A stretch of 64,000 nucleotides of DNA, from the NCBI GenBank assembly GCA_946885915.1, contig CAMPHF010000002.1:62001-126000 (forward strand), read 5' to 3'. A program made the position numbers and the translations under genes. The notes beneath the pieces were generated by a model. It searched no databases. It saw only the letters and a program-made list of their open reading frames with translations, and was not told where the DNA came from. Below are positions 9,328-18,078 of the stretch, in pieces; positions within the stretch are counted from its first letter, which is position 1; each line of letters starts with the position of its first letter. The DNA comes from an uncultured Idiomarina sp. Its GTDB lineage: Bacteria; Pseudomonadota; Gammaproteobacteria; Enterobacterales; Alteromonadaceae.

Positions 9328-9801
9328 ATGAAACAGTTAAATGTGATTGGCTTAGAGCAAGCAGATGCTGCGAGTTTAGCCACTAAACTCAATAAGTTGT
9401 TATCGAACTACCAAATCTTTTATATGAACGTGCGCGGTTTCCACTGGAATATCAAAGGTCAGCAATTTTTTGAATTGCATGCCAAATTCGAGGAAACCTA
9501 CAACGACTTGTTGTTAAAGATTGATGAGATTGCGGAACGTATTCTGACCCTTGGTCAACGGCCACAACATGCTTATTCAACTTATATCGACAACAGCGAC
9601 ATTCAAGAAGCAAAAGATGTGCACGAAGGTCGTGATTGCGTCAAGAATATCCTGGAAAGCTACCAAGTGATCATCCGTTTACAGCGGGAATTATTGACCC
9701 AAGCGGCTGACGCTGGCGATGAAGGGACTTCTTCTTTAATGAGCGACTACATTAAAGAGCAAGAAAAAACCGCCTGGATGCTTACCTCTTACTTAGGTTA
9801 A
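9328..9801 (+). CDS. dps: Dps family DNA-binding ferritin-like protein
   Basis: A 157-residue Dps-type mini-ferritin, which oxidises and stores iron with peroxide and protects DNA, forming a dodecamer. The four-helix bundle is easy to follow, with FHWNIKG and FFELHAKFEETYNDLLLKID carrying the conserved inter-subunit ferroxidase His, Asp and Glu residues. The N-terminus is short and has few lysines, so DNA binding may be weak. I prefer ATG 9328 (AGGAG at 9317-9321, six bases away) over the in-frame TTG at 9322. It is monocistronic with a strong terminator at 9828. No regulator site could be assigned with confidence. Confidence 0.95.
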   Translation: MKQLNVIGLEQADAASLATKLNKLLSNYQIFYMNVRGFHWNIKGQQFFELHAKFEETYNDLLLKIDEIAERILTLGQRPQHAYSTYIDNSDIQEAKDVHEGRDCVKNILESYQVIIRLQRELLTQAADAGDEGTSSLMSDYIKEQEKTAWMLTSYLG

Positions 9802-9827
9802 ATAAAACGCAGTCGTGCAAAGATGCA

Positions 9828-9856
9828 GCGGCGCTCTATTGAGCGCCGCTTTTTTT
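9828..9856 (+). terminator. Rho-independent terminator of dps
   Basis: A perfect 9-bp GC-rich stem (GCGGCGCTC / GAGCGCCGC) with a TATT loop is followed by seven T. It lies 27 bases after the dps stop and ends before the convergent TonB receptor gene. Confidence 0.95.
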
Positions 9857-9891
9857 GAAAGGTAGTCATTCCAGTTAACCCCACCCAACCG

Positions 9892-12366
9892 CTAGAACCG
9901 ATAGGTTGCGCGGGCATAGTAGTAACCACCATTAATACCAAATGGTAGGGTTTCCCAACCGTAGTAAAAGCCAGCATCGCTGAATGGAGAACCAGCTTCT
10001 CCCCAAGCATCAGGGTAGGTATCAAATAAATTATTGACCCCCGCCATGACGGTAAATGATTCAGTCACGTTATAGGCCAAAGACACATCAACCAGGGTTT
10101 TAGCTCCCCAAGTGTGTTTTACGCCACTGAACGCTTGGCCGGAGACTTCACCAAAGTAATTTGCCGCCACATAAGCAGTCAAATCGCCTTGCGTCCAACG
10201 CGCTGAAAGTGTGCCTTTCTCGTTCGGTTGTCCCTCTTCTAACCGTAACACTTGGGTATCGTTAAAGATCTGATTGCCCGCAATAAGAGAGGAAACAGAA
10301 TTCACAGCTTCCACATCGGTATTGATAAAACTAGCCGCTGCAGTGAGCATTAACTCTCCGTTAGCAAATTCAGTAGGGTAAGACGCAATCACGTCGAGAC
10401 CCGTGGTGGAGGTGTCTACCGAGTTAGTAAAAAATTGCGCGGCGCCTAACCGATTAGCCGCCAAGATATCAGCGAAATCAGCGCCTACAGCGGCCGTCAG
10501 CGGCTCTGATAAAACGATACGGTCGTCAATATCAATACGGAATAAATCTAGCGTCAAATCAACGCCATTGTCCCATTTTTTCACCAATCCTAAAGTAATA
10601 CTCTGCGACGTCTCTTCTTCCAGCTGGTTAATACCAAACGCTCGCGCGACCTCGGAGTTGTTTGCCACCGTGCCGGTTTCAACCAAAGTACCATTCACAA
10701 TATTTGTCAGTACCTGTGAATAGTAAATTTGTTGTGCGCCAGGAGCCCGGAAGCCGGTAGAGAAAGTACCACGGAATGATAAATCGTCATCAACATCGTA
10801 GCGCGTTGAGAGTTTACCGCTAATATTATCGCCAGCAATGTCGTAGTCCTCGTAGCGCAGGGCGCCAGCCACTAACCAGTCTGGATTGAAATAGTATTCA
10901 GCATCTACATATACGCCAATATTATCGCGGTTGGCGTCGACTTCCTGGTTCGGGCCAAAGCCAGGAAAACCTTGAATACCAGCTTCAGCGAAATCTCCCG
11001 AAGCGGTCAGAATTTCGATAGCTGGATCGTTAGTCCGACCATAAGACCAAGAAACAGGATCTCCGCGATTAATCGCATAACTATCACGGCGCCATTCAAT
11101 GCCAGTTGCTAAATAAAGCAACTCACTACCCACATCAATACTACCGCTTAAATCTAAGTTCACAGTGGTTTGTTCAAACACCAATTCACCATCAAAGGCC
11201 TCAGTAGGCGTTTCGGCATAAATGCCACCGCCCGGAGCTGGCTCATAGTACCAGCTGGTGTTGGCTGAATTTGCACTGAAGAATTTAAATTCATTGCTAC
11301 CATGCACCACACTTGCATCCCACAACCAGTCGACATTCACATCGCCGCGAATACCCACCGCAATAGACTGGTCATCGGTTTCGACGTTTAATTGCGGTAA
11401 AAAACCGTCCGGATAGAGCGCTTCAATAGTCCTCGGGTGATTGCGGCCACGGAAGAAACCAAAAGATTCGTTTTCACGCTGGGAAACACCACCAAACGCA
11501 TATAATTCAGTGCTTCCCCCCAAATTGTAACCAGCATTAAACCATGCGTAGAGGTTTTGAGTGTCACCATCACCAATGTGTAAACGCACGGTAGGATCGC
11601 CATTCGCATCAGTCCAATCGCCGATAAGACCTATTTCTGCTGGAGTTGCACGGTTAGTTTTGCCGCGATCACTAAATTCCAAAGTCGCGTTAATAAATCC
11701 ATCGCCAAAGGTTTTGCCGATGTTCAACCCAGTATTAATGACTTCGCCATCCCCCTCAAAGGTTTGTCCAGTCTCCACATCGAAGCTACCACCGTCACCA
11801 TTTTTCAACGTAATGTTGATGACACCAGCAATCGCATCAGAGCCATATTGCGCCGCTGCGCCGTCACGCAAAATTTCAACCCGTTCTACGGCACTTAACG
11901 GTATGGCGTTAATATCGTAACCGGCGGAACCTTTACCAATAGTTTCCTGGACATTCACTAAGGCTTGTTGGTGGCGGCGTTTTCCATTAATCAACACCAA
12001 CACTTGGTCAGGACCTAAGCCACGCAGAGTCGCCGGCCGAATAGTGTCAGAGCCATCGGAAATGGTGGTGGTAGAGAAATTGAAACTTGGCGCGCTTTTT
12101 TGCAGCGCCACCCCGAGTTCTGTCGCTCCGGTAGCCGCTAACTGCTCACCGGAAATAATGTCAATTGGTGCTGGCGATTCAGTGGCCGTTCGACCATTGA
12201 CCCGCGAGCCAATAGTCGTGATGCGCTCTACTTTGCCTTGGTCAACCGCTTGCTCCGCCTCAGCTTGAGCGGCCGCGCTTAAACTGACGCTGCTCAGCAT
12301 ACTCGCGGACAAAGCAAGTGCAACACAACGGGCTAAATGACCGGATTGCTGGTGATGTTTTTTCAT
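9892..12366 (-). CDS. TonB-dependent outer-membrane receptor, MetJ-type operator upstream
   Basis: An outer-membrane receptor of about 824 residues: signal peptide (MKKHHQQSGHLARC... to AAAQA), plug domain (about 45-190, with LRGLGPDQVLVLINGKRRH and ILRDGAAAQYGSDAIAGVINI) and a beta-barrel ending in the expected aromatic residue (YRF). ATG 12366 has GAGGA upstream; the frame extends to 12408 but that extension spoils the signal peptide. Its upstream region holds MetJ-type boxes, so its substrate may be methionine-related (a methionine peptide, a precursor or a cobalamin-like cofactor); this is inference. It is a single gene, convergent with dps. The ligand cannot be read from sequence. Confidence 0.93.
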   Translation of the reverse strand: MKKHHQQSGHLARCVALALSASMLSSVSLSAAAQAEAEQAVDQGKVERITTIGSRVNGRTATESPAPIDIISGEQLAATGATELGVALQKSAPSFNFSTTTISDGSDTIRPATLRGLGPDQVLVLINGKRRHQQALVNVQETIGKGSAGYDINAIPLSAVERVEILRDGAAAQYGSDAIAGVINITLKNGDGGSFDVETGQTFEGDGEVINTGLNIGKTFGDGFINATLEFSDRGKTNRATPAEIGLIGDWTDANGDPTVRLHIGDGDTQNLYAWFNAGYNLGGSTELYAFGGVSQRENESFGFFRGRNHPRTIEALYPDGFLPQLNVETDDQSIAVGIRGDVNVDWLWDASVVHGSNEFKFFSANSANTSWYYEPAPGGGIYAETPTEAFDGELVFEQTTVNLDLSGSIDVGSELLYLATGIEWRRDSYAINRGDPVSWSYGRTNDPAIEILTASGDFAEAGIQGFPGFGPNQEVDANRDNIGVYVDAEYYFNPDWLVAGALRYEDYDIAGDNISGKLSTRYDVDDDLSFRGTFSTGFRAPGAQQIYYSQVLTNIVNGTLVETGTVANNSEVARAFGINQLEEETSQSITLGLVKKWDNGVDLTLDLFRIDIDDRIVLSEPLTAAVGADFADILAANRLGAAQFFTNSVDTSTTGLDVIASYPTEFANGELMLTAAASFINTDVEAVNSVSSLIAGNQIFNDTQVLRLEEGQPNEKGTLSARWTQGDLTAYVAANYFGEVSGQAFSGVKHTWGAKTLVDVSLAYNVTESFTVMAGVNNLFDTYPDAWGEAGSPFSDAGFYYGWETLPFGINGGYYYARATYRF

Positions 12367-12491
12367 GATCAGTCCTCGGTTCTGGATGAAGTTTGTTGTT
12401 ATTGTCAACTTACGCTAGCGAAATCGGCTAGCGAGCAAACTATGACGTTTATCGTATTTAAGACTAAAAGATGTATATCTTAACCAGATTT

Positions 12492-12515
12492 AGACGTCTA
12501 AACATCCAAAAGTCA
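12492..12515 (-). promoter_or_regulatory. Tandem MetJ boxes upstream of a TonB receptor
   Basis: Read on the minus strand, three adjacent 8-mers match the MetJ consensus AGACGTCT: TGACTTTT (5/8), GGATGTTT (5/8) and AGACGTCT (8/8). A TTGACT that could serve as -35 overlaps the first box, so MetJ with S-adenosylmethionine would block transcription. The boxes lie about 125 bases before the receptor start. More partial matches (AGATGTAT at 12469, TGACGTTT at 12443) lie between the boxes and the gene, but they are out of 8-base register. A very similar array precedes the metT-like gene at 49060, which strengthens the call. Confidence 0.72.
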
Positions 12516-12668
12516 AGGGTTGAATATCTGCAGTTGGACGTCGAGGAAGTGGTAATTTGGGCCAACAATCGCTATGGTGTATTCAGCTGCAACGCGCAAG
12601 CTAAGGAAATTAGGCTGTTAAAACAATCACTAATCGGCAACATTTAGATTGCTAAAAGGAGTGTTAAA

Positions 12669-12866
12669 ATGAATAAAGCCATTGCGTTAGCCTTACTCGT
12701 AGTCGGGATTATTTTGCTGTATTTCGGTTATCAAGAAATGCAATCTGTTGCGTCGCAAACTAAAGAAGTATTAACCGGGCAACCAACGGATAATTCCATG
12801 TGGTTCCTGATCGGTGGTGCAGTTGCTGTTATTTTGGGCTTGTTTGGTTTAATTAAGAAAAAATAA
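12669..12866 (+). CDS. Small DUF3185-like membrane protein
   Basis: A 65-residue protein with two membrane helices (residues about 4-22 and 46-62) and a short polar middle containing TGQPTDNSMW, ending in KKK. The pattern (short helix, loop with TGxPTD, helix with GG and a basic tail) fits the DUF3185 family of small inner-membrane proteins of unknown function. AAAGGAG at 12656-12662 is a good ribosome-binding site for ATG 12669. It is transcribed away from the TonB receptor, and its promoter must lie in the shared 300-base region. Confidence 0.85.
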   Translation: MNKAIALALLVVGIILLYFGYQEMQSVASQTKEVLTGQPTDNSMWFLIGGAVAVILGLFGLIKKK

Positions 12867-12873
12867 CCGGCCT

Positions 12874-12907
12874 GCAAAGCGACAGCGGCTCTGCGTTGTC
12901 GCTTTGC
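12874..12907. terminator. Hairpin between convergent genes, possible terminator
   Basis: An 11-bp perfect stem (GCAAAGCGACA / TGTCGCTTTGC) with a 12-base loop sits between the small membrane gene and the convergent MFS gene. There is no run of T on either side, so termination efficiency is uncertain. Confidence 0.5.
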
Positions 12908-12924
12908 CTTCAAGCATGAACAAC

Positions 12925-14250
12925 TTATACTTTTGGCAAGCTCAGTGCGCGCCAACCCGCCACAATCGCGACACCAGTTAGGGTTGCGAGTACCGCACTC
13001 ACACCCAACCACTGTTCTAATGCTCCCAACCAAATGCCCGCCAGTAATACTAAGCCAATGAGGGTATTGGACACCGCTGTATATTGCGCTCGATTAGCCT
13101 GGTTCGCCATGTCTATAAGGTAGGTTTTGCGCCCGACGCGTGCGCCTTCATGTGCAACCGCCGCCACAAAAATGAGTCCTGCCGCCAGCCACGGACTTGC
13201 TAGCCAAGGCTCTGCGTAACTTAGCAGTAAGGTTGCGGCGCCCATCACTAAAGCCGCTAACCACGCCGCTGCGGCCATTACCTGATGACTTGCCCGATCG
13301 GACCACCGTCCCCACCAACGCCCAGCCAACAAGCCTGCTAAGCCACTCGCCAGCATCATGCTGCCTAAACTAGTGAGACTATTCTCTCCTGCGCGCTCAA
13401 TAGCCACTACTAAATAAGGAATCGCAAACGCCGAGGCGACTAACAGGGCGCGGGCTAACACGAACTGACCAAACTGGCGATCAGTCACGACCAATTTTAG
13501 CGACGCCAAGGCTTCGCTAATAGCGTTGCCTCCGCCGTCAGTCGCGCCCGCTACTTCGGGAACTTGCGCGTAAACTAGGGCCGCCACAAACCACAAGCAA
13601 GCCGCACTGCCAATCAGTGCCACGAACAACAAGGTTGTGCCTTCCAGCGCCAACCATTGCGGCACAAACATAATGGCCAAGGCAGTGAGCACTGAGAGTA
13701 AACCGGATGCCGCCGCCGCTAAACCCGACAACCGCCCGCGTCGAGTTTTCGAGACGGTTTTACCTTGTACATCCTTGATCGCCACCGAGCACACGCCCCG
13801 CGCGAGGCTGAAGATCACCAAAGCAATCACCACCGCCCAGCCGAGCTTGGTGCCTTCAAGGCTAACTAACGCCAGCACCATAGCCACTAGTGCCAAGGCT
13901 TGGCCAATTGAACCCGCCACCCAGAACCATTTACGAATGGGCTGCGCGCGCATCCGCGCGGCGACAAACAGCTGCGGTAGTAATGCCAATGACTCCCGTA
14001 TCGGCACCAGCGCAGCGATGAAACCGCCGCCGGCGCCCAAACTCGACAACATCCACGGCAGCACTAACCGCGCGCTTACCAGCGTATCGCCTAATTTGGT
14101 GAGGGTGAGGGCTAATAAATGAAAAATAAACGCTTGAGGTTGGTCGTTACAGGCGGCGTCGGGGATATCCTTACACACCCGTGCATCTTCATCTTCATCC
14201 GCGAGGCGGCTGTAAGCTTTATCCAGCAGAGGGTTAGTACTATCAGTCAT
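12925..14250 (-). CDS. MFS transporter
   Basis: A 441-residue major facilitator with about 12 hydrophobic segments after a charged N-terminal tail of roughly 40 residues. A basic loop after the fourth-fifth helices (GKTVSKTRRGRLSG) corresponds to the cytoplasmic loop seen in MFS proteins. The substrate is not evident. It starts 36 bases after the stop of the thiamine-kinase-like gene, with GGAG before ATG 14250, so it may be the last gene of the TPP-riboswitch operon. If so it could carry a thiamine-related compound or serve as an exporter; that is inference from position only. Confidence 0.85.
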   Translation of the reverse strand: MTDSTNPLLDKAYSRLADEDEDARVCKDIPDAACNDQPQAFIFHLLALTLTKLGDTLVSARLVLPWMLSSLGAGGGFIAALVPIRESLALLPQLFVAARMRAQPIRKWFWVAGSIGQALALVAMVLALVSLEGTKLGWAVVIALVIFSLARGVCSVAIKDVQGKTVSKTRRGRLSGLAAAASGLLSVLTALAIMFVPQWLALEGTTLLFVALIGSAACLWFVAALVYAQVPEVAGATDGGGNAISEALASLKLVVTDRQFGQFVLARALLVASAFAIPYLVVAIERAGENSLTSLGSMMLASGLAGLLAGRWWGRWSDRASHQVMAAAAWLAALVMGAATLLLSYAEPWLASPWLAAGLIFVAAVAHEGARVGRKTYLIDMANQANRAQYTAVSNTLIGLVLLAGIWLGALEQWLGVSAVLATLTGVAIVAGWRALSLPKV

Positions 14251-14286
14251 AGCTAGCTCCGAGGTCTGGCACGGCAGCTGTTTAGC

Positions 14287-15084
14287 TTAGCCATTGTCGG
14301 TCGCTGCTGCCTGCCGCTGTAATTGGTGATGTAGTTCATACCAGAGTTCGTTGACACAGCTGGCAACTTGTAGCCAAGCATCAAGCTGATCGCGTGCCAA
14401 GGTCAAACCGCTGAAGCCCTCGTACGCATTCACCAACGATTGTGCATCACTGCGGCTATAGCGATTGATCAAAATGCAGTTCGCCAAATCAAATAAGCGT
14501 TCGCCAAACCCGGCATATTCCCAATCAATCACTAAACATGGTCGCGTCGCAAAAATATGATGTAACGCCAAATCATTGTGACAAAACACAGGATGCGCAC
14601 TCCAGCAGTCAAGTTGGCGCTGCAATGGCTTGAATTTTTTCCGTATTTGGGTTGCCGCGTCCCGATCAAAATCCATTAATGCGGCAAGGTATGTGTCGAT
14701 GCGCTCGCGCAAGGACCACAATGGCGCATCCACTTGCACGGTGTGAATTCGCGTCAAAGTTTCTGCCACCTGTCGGATCCGATCAGAATCCGCAATAGGT
14801 GCGCGTTTAAGGTCGGGTTCATGAATAAAAGGCTGCAGCAATAACCCCCGGGCGGCATCAAAATGGAGCACGCTGGGCGCCATACCTTGCGCGGCTAGTT
14901 GTCGCTGTAATGATACTTCTTGTTCACGATTCAAACCGTAAGGGTGGTCGTGGCAAAACACTTTCAACACATAAGTGTCGGTGCTCGCTTGCAGCCGAAA
15001 TACCTGATTCGCAACCCCTTCGTACAAGGGTTCAACCTGTACCGGGCCCTGAATCGGTAATGTCTTCAACCAGTCCGCTTGCAT
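14287..15084 (-). CDS. Aminoglycoside/choline kinase-fold phosphotransferase, probable thiamine kinase
   Basis: A 265-residue phosphotransferase of the APH/choline kinase fold. Visible landmarks are the ATP-binding YVLKVF lysine strand, the catalytic-loop HNDLALHHI (Brenner-type motif with the catalytic Asp) and the metal-binding IDWEYAG. It lies in an operon with a TonB receptor and a PnuT-type carrier behind a TPP riboswitch, so phosphorylating imported thiamine to thiamine monophosphate (as ThiK does in E. coli) is the most likely job. The substrate is inferred from context. ATG 15084 follows the stop of pnuT after 32 bases. Confidence 0.8.
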   Translation of the reverse strand: MQADWLKTLPIQGPVQVEPLYEGVANQVFRLQASTDTYVLKVFCHDHPYGLNREQEVSLQRQLAAQGMAPSVLHFDAARGLLLQPFIHEPDLKRAPIADSDRIRQVAETLTRIHTVQVDAPLWSLRERIDTYLAALMDFDRDAATQIRKKFKPLQRQLDCWSAHPVFCHNDLALHHIFATRPCLVIDWEYAGFGERLFDLANCILINRYSRSDAQSLVNAYEGFSGLTLARDQLDAWLQVASCVNELWYELHHQLQRQAAATDNG

Positions 15085-15116
15085 GCGTCCCTCTCTCCCT
15101 AACTCTACCTAAAACG

Positions 15117-15695
15117 CTAGGCTTCTGGTGACAATTGTCGCCGACCTTGGCGCCATTGCCAAATTGCGTACACCACCATGACTACATAAAGCGCGAACAG
15201 CCCGGCTAATAACCACAGTTGTTGCTGTAGATATAGGTAAATATAAGCACTATCAATGACGAGCCAATACCACCAGTTTTCAATCGCTTTGCGAGTTAAT
15301 AACCAAGTCGCAAATAGGCTATAAATGGTAGTGTAAGTGTCGAGCCAAACGGCTTGTGCTTCAGTGTAGCGCGCTAGGCCGAGCGCCACCAGTGCCGCGA
15401 CGATAGACAATAGTCCTATGGCGATTAAATGCCAGCGCCAACTATATCTTGGCTGTGCGGCTACGGTAGCCGATACCTGGCCTGCACCATAGCGCCACTG
15501 CCACCAGCCATAAACGGCTAACGCCACATAAGTCAGCTGCAAGCCAAACTCGGCGAGCAGTTGTGCTTGCCACATTAGCCACGCAAACCCCCATGAACTG
15601 ATGAACGCAGCGGCCCAGCACCAGAGGCTCTGGCGCGCCGCGAGCCATAAATAAATAAGCGCTAACGCCACCGCTAGCGCTTCTATCAACGTCAT
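15117..15695 (-). CDS. pnuT: PnuC-family carrier, probable thiamine transporter PnuT
   Basis: A 192-residue inner-membrane protein with about seven hydrophobic helices and the family motif YGWWQWRYG (around residues 62-70) plus WYWLVIDSAYIYLYLQQ near the C-terminus. The PnuC/PnuT/PnuX family carries vitamins by facilitated diffusion; trapping inside the cell depends on phosphorylation by a kinase. Here the carrier sits behind a TPP riboswitch between a TonB receptor and a kinase, which marks it as the thiamine-type PnuT rather than nicotinamide riboside PnuC. It begins 24 bases after the receptor's stop. Confidence 0.86.
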   Translation of the reverse strand: MTLIEALAVALALIYLWLAARQSLWCWAAAFISSWGFAWLMWQAQLLAEFGLQLTYVALAVYGWWQWRYGAGQVSATVAAQPRYSWRWHLIAIGLLSIVAALVALGLARYTEAQAVWLDTYTTIYSLFATWLLTRKAIENWWYWLVIDSAYIYLYLQQQLWLLAGLFALYVVMVVYAIWQWRQGRRQLSPEA

Positions 15696-15719
15696 GATTA
15701 AACCTATATGTTGAACGTC

Positions 15720-17855
15720 TTAAAATTGGTACTGCACGCGCACCCCAACTCGGCGGGGTTCACCATATTGCACATAAGTGCGTGGTTCATATTCAATACG
15801 CGGGTCATTACCAAAGAAAAAGCCACGGATCTGCGCGTCATCATCGGTTAAGTTACGCGCAAACAGACTCAATTGCCATGGCCCGGTTGCATAGGCCAAC
15901 TGCGCATGTAATTGGGTGGTGGATGGCGCTCGACTGTTGTGTGAATCGGAGAAATAAAAGCCATCTTTATGATCAAGTTGAATGCTCAAACTTAGCCCTG
16001 AATCCCACTGGTACAAAGTGCCAACGCTCGCCATGTAATTGGGCGCTTGGGCTTGGTCTCGACCACTCATATCCATGCCATCCTCGGTCACAAACCCTTG
16101 AATTTCGCTCTCCAACAAACCGAGATTCAGGTAACCATTCCAGTTTGGCTGGAACTCGTAATCAAGCTGAGCCTCTAAACCATAGCTGTCGCCACTCGCC
16201 GCGTTATCAATAAAGCCGACAAAAGATTGCTCACGATTAACCCAGCTCTTCAACTGCACCTCACGGCGCCAGTTATAAAATACCGAGACTTGCAGCGCTA
16301 ACTTTTCATCGAGCGAAAGTCCTTTATGGCCAAGCTCAAGACTGGTCAGCAACTCAGGCTCAAAGGTCGACTGCGCCAGCAAAAAATCCGAAACTAAGTT
16401 CAATCCTTCATCCTGCGCTTTACCTAATGCTTCGCCATTGACGCCACCGGTCTTATAACCGCGCGCTAGGGTCAGATAGAGTTGCTGCTCTGCACTGAGT
16501 TGATGCTGTAGCGAGAGTCGGCCACCCCACATGGTATCGTTGGGGTTGGCGTCAATGAAGTTGCTATCAACATAATCGTTATCATAGCGCTCGAACCGCA
16601 CCCCGGTGGTGAGTTTGGTCGCACTTGTCAGCGCCGTCTCCAACTGGCCATAAATGGCCTGGCGATGCTCTTGATAATCACTTTGGAAGCGCGCCGGGGC
16701 ATTGGCATCAAAATTAAAGAAATCGCGCGTTAAGCTCACGTTACGCTGGTAGTTGTAAAGCCCAAGCAGCCAGTCGGTCGATACCCCAAGCCATTGCACG
16801 GGCTGCGTCGATAGCCAGCGCCACTCAAGCGTTTGATCTTCCCGTTCGCGCCGGTAGGCGTCGGTAGATGAATACTCCCAGCCCGGTGCGATGCCAACAT
16901 AACTCCAGTCTTCATCGTAACTGTAAGTGGTATCGGCGTTTAGCTGCGCGAAGTGAAACTGCATTTCACTGCTGCTCAACTGACGGGTTAATTGCCACTT
17001 AAACGCATCGCTTTGTAAGTCATCTTGGCCCGGTTCATCGGCTAAGCTTGTCCGATTGTTATCCAGTGAAAACGCGTCATAACCATTGTCGAAATCAAAG
17101 ACATGCAAGGTAGTGTGCAGTTGCCAATCATCATTTAAATCGCTGACGAGATTAAACCGCGCCGAAATTTCATTGCGGTCGTTGGTGTCATCGCGCCCCA
17201 AGAAAGCATTACTGATGAAACCGTCGCTGTTGTGCTGATACACGCTAAAGCGCGCACGACCGAGTGCCCCAAGACCGCTGCCGAGTGCTATTCCCGCTGC
17301 AATTTCGCCGTAGTTGGCTGCTTGTACTTGCCAGCGCCCATCGAAGGCTTCGCCTTGTAAAGTACTATTAAACACCAGCATGCCGGCTAAGCCATCAGCA
17401 CCAAACCGACCACTTTGCGGACCACGGAACAACTCCACTTGGCCGATATCAAAAAGTTGCCCCGCTTGGCCTAGGCCACTGTAATTAATGCCATCAATTA
17501 AAATGCCCACGGCGGGTGAAATGGGGTCGACAAATTGGCTGCGTTCGCCAATTCCGCGCACTTGCAAGAAGCGGGCGCGCGATGCACCACCGCTGAAGTT
17601 CACATTAGGCAAGCGATTCAGCATGGTTTCAATATGTTCAGCGTTGCGTGATTGTAAATCCGCGCGGGTTAAAATTGAGACACTGGCAGGAGTATCGTTC
17701 AGGTCTTGCTCGCGATAATCACCGCGTACGACTAAGCGCTCGATAGCGTCGACCGCTAGCTCATCGTTAGGTGTTGCCGCGACAGGCACTGCCAAAGTGG
17801 CGCTCATTGCAATCGCTAAGTAACGACGCCGAAAAGTGAAGGTGTTGATATTCAT
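15720..17855 (-). CDS. TonB-dependent receptor for thiamine (TPP-riboswitch controlled)
   Basis: A 711-residue outer-membrane receptor: signal peptide (about 1-27, ending VAATP), plug domain (about 40-170, LNDTPASVSILTRADL, LQVRGIGERSQF, ELFRGPQSGRFGADGLAGMLVFN) and a barrel ending VQYQF. It is the first gene behind a TPP riboswitch and followed closely by pnuT and a kinase gene, so thiamine or a phosphate ester of it is the likely ligand; similar TPP-regulated receptors have been described by comparative genomics in Alteromonadales. GAGGAAA eight bases before ATG 17855 is a good ribosome-binding site. Confidence 0.9.
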   Translation of the reverse strand: MNINTFTFRRRYLAIAMSATLAVPVAATPNDELAVDAIERLVVRGDYREQDLNDTPASVSILTRADLQSRNAEHIETMLNRLPNVNFSGGASRARFLQVRGIGERSQFVDPISPAVGILIDGINYSGLGQAGQLFDIGQVELFRGPQSGRFGADGLAGMLVFNSTLQGEAFDGRWQVQAANYGEIAAGIALGSGLGALGRARFSVYQHNSDGFISNAFLGRDDTNDRNEISARFNLVSDLNDDWQLHTTLHVFDFDNGYDAFSLDNNRTSLADEPGQDDLQSDAFKWQLTRQLSSSEMQFHFAQLNADTTYSYDEDWSYVGIAPGWEYSSTDAYRREREDQTLEWRWLSTQPVQWLGVSTDWLLGLYNYQRNVSLTRDFFNFDANAPARFQSDYQEHRQAIYGQLETALTSATKLTTGVRFERYDNDYVDSNFIDANPNDTMWGGRLSLQHQLSAEQQLYLTLARGYKTGGVNGEALGKAQDEGLNLVSDFLLAQSTFEPELLTSLELGHKGLSLDEKLALQVSVFYNWRREVQLKSWVNREQSFVGFIDNAASGDSYGLEAQLDYEFQPNWNGYLNLGLLESEIQGFVTEDGMDMSGRDQAQAPNYMASVGTLYQWDSGLSLSIQLDHKDGFYFSDSHNSRAPSTTQLHAQLAYATGPWQLSLFARNLTDDDAQIRGFFFGNDPRIEYEPRTYVQYGEPRRVGVRVQYQF

Positions 17856-17938
17856 TGGATTATTTCCTCAACTGCAATGCAGTGTGACAAACAGAAACAA
17901 TCCGGTTAAGGCAGGATAAAAATGGAGTTAGTGTTGCT

Positions 17939-18040
17939 ACCATCCCTACGCCAGTATGAACCGGATCAGGTACGAAGGGTCCGCTTATGCATCTCAGCCC
18001 TACTCCGTTGGTTTACCAACCCAGCAGGACACCCCTTGGT
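17939..18040 (-). ncRNA. TPP riboswitch (THI element)
   Basis: Read on the minus strand, this contains the conserved TPP aptamer blocks: GGGCTGAGATGC (pyrimidine-binding CTGAGA), then ACCTGATCCGG and the closing CGTAGGGATGGT, with the outer helix P1 formed by ACCAAGGGG at the 5' end. A variable arm GGGTTGGTAAACCAACGGAG forms its own hairpin. It lies 83 bases before the TonB receptor start. Bound thiamine pyrophosphate would lower expression of the receptor-pnuT-kinase operon. No clear terminator hairpin with a T run follows, so control of translation (or Rho) is more likely than intrinsic termination. Confidence 0.96.
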
Positions 18041-18048
18041 ATGCGCGC

Positions 18049-18078
18049 AGTATATCGCGCGACTTAAATAAACGCCAA
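18049..18078 (-). promoter_or_regulatory. Predicted promoter of the thiamine operon
   Basis: On the minus strand TTGGCG (18073-18078) and TATACT (18049-18054) are 18 bases apart. The expected transcription start (about 18042) falls at the first base of the riboswitch. The -35 element lies inside the 3' end of fre. Confidence 0.55.

Noticed and set aside
12443..12476. Additional MetJ-like 8-mers (TGACGTTT, AGATGTAT)
   Set aside because: They are out of 8-base register with the main array and have only 6/8 matches, so they are mentioned but not annotated as operators.
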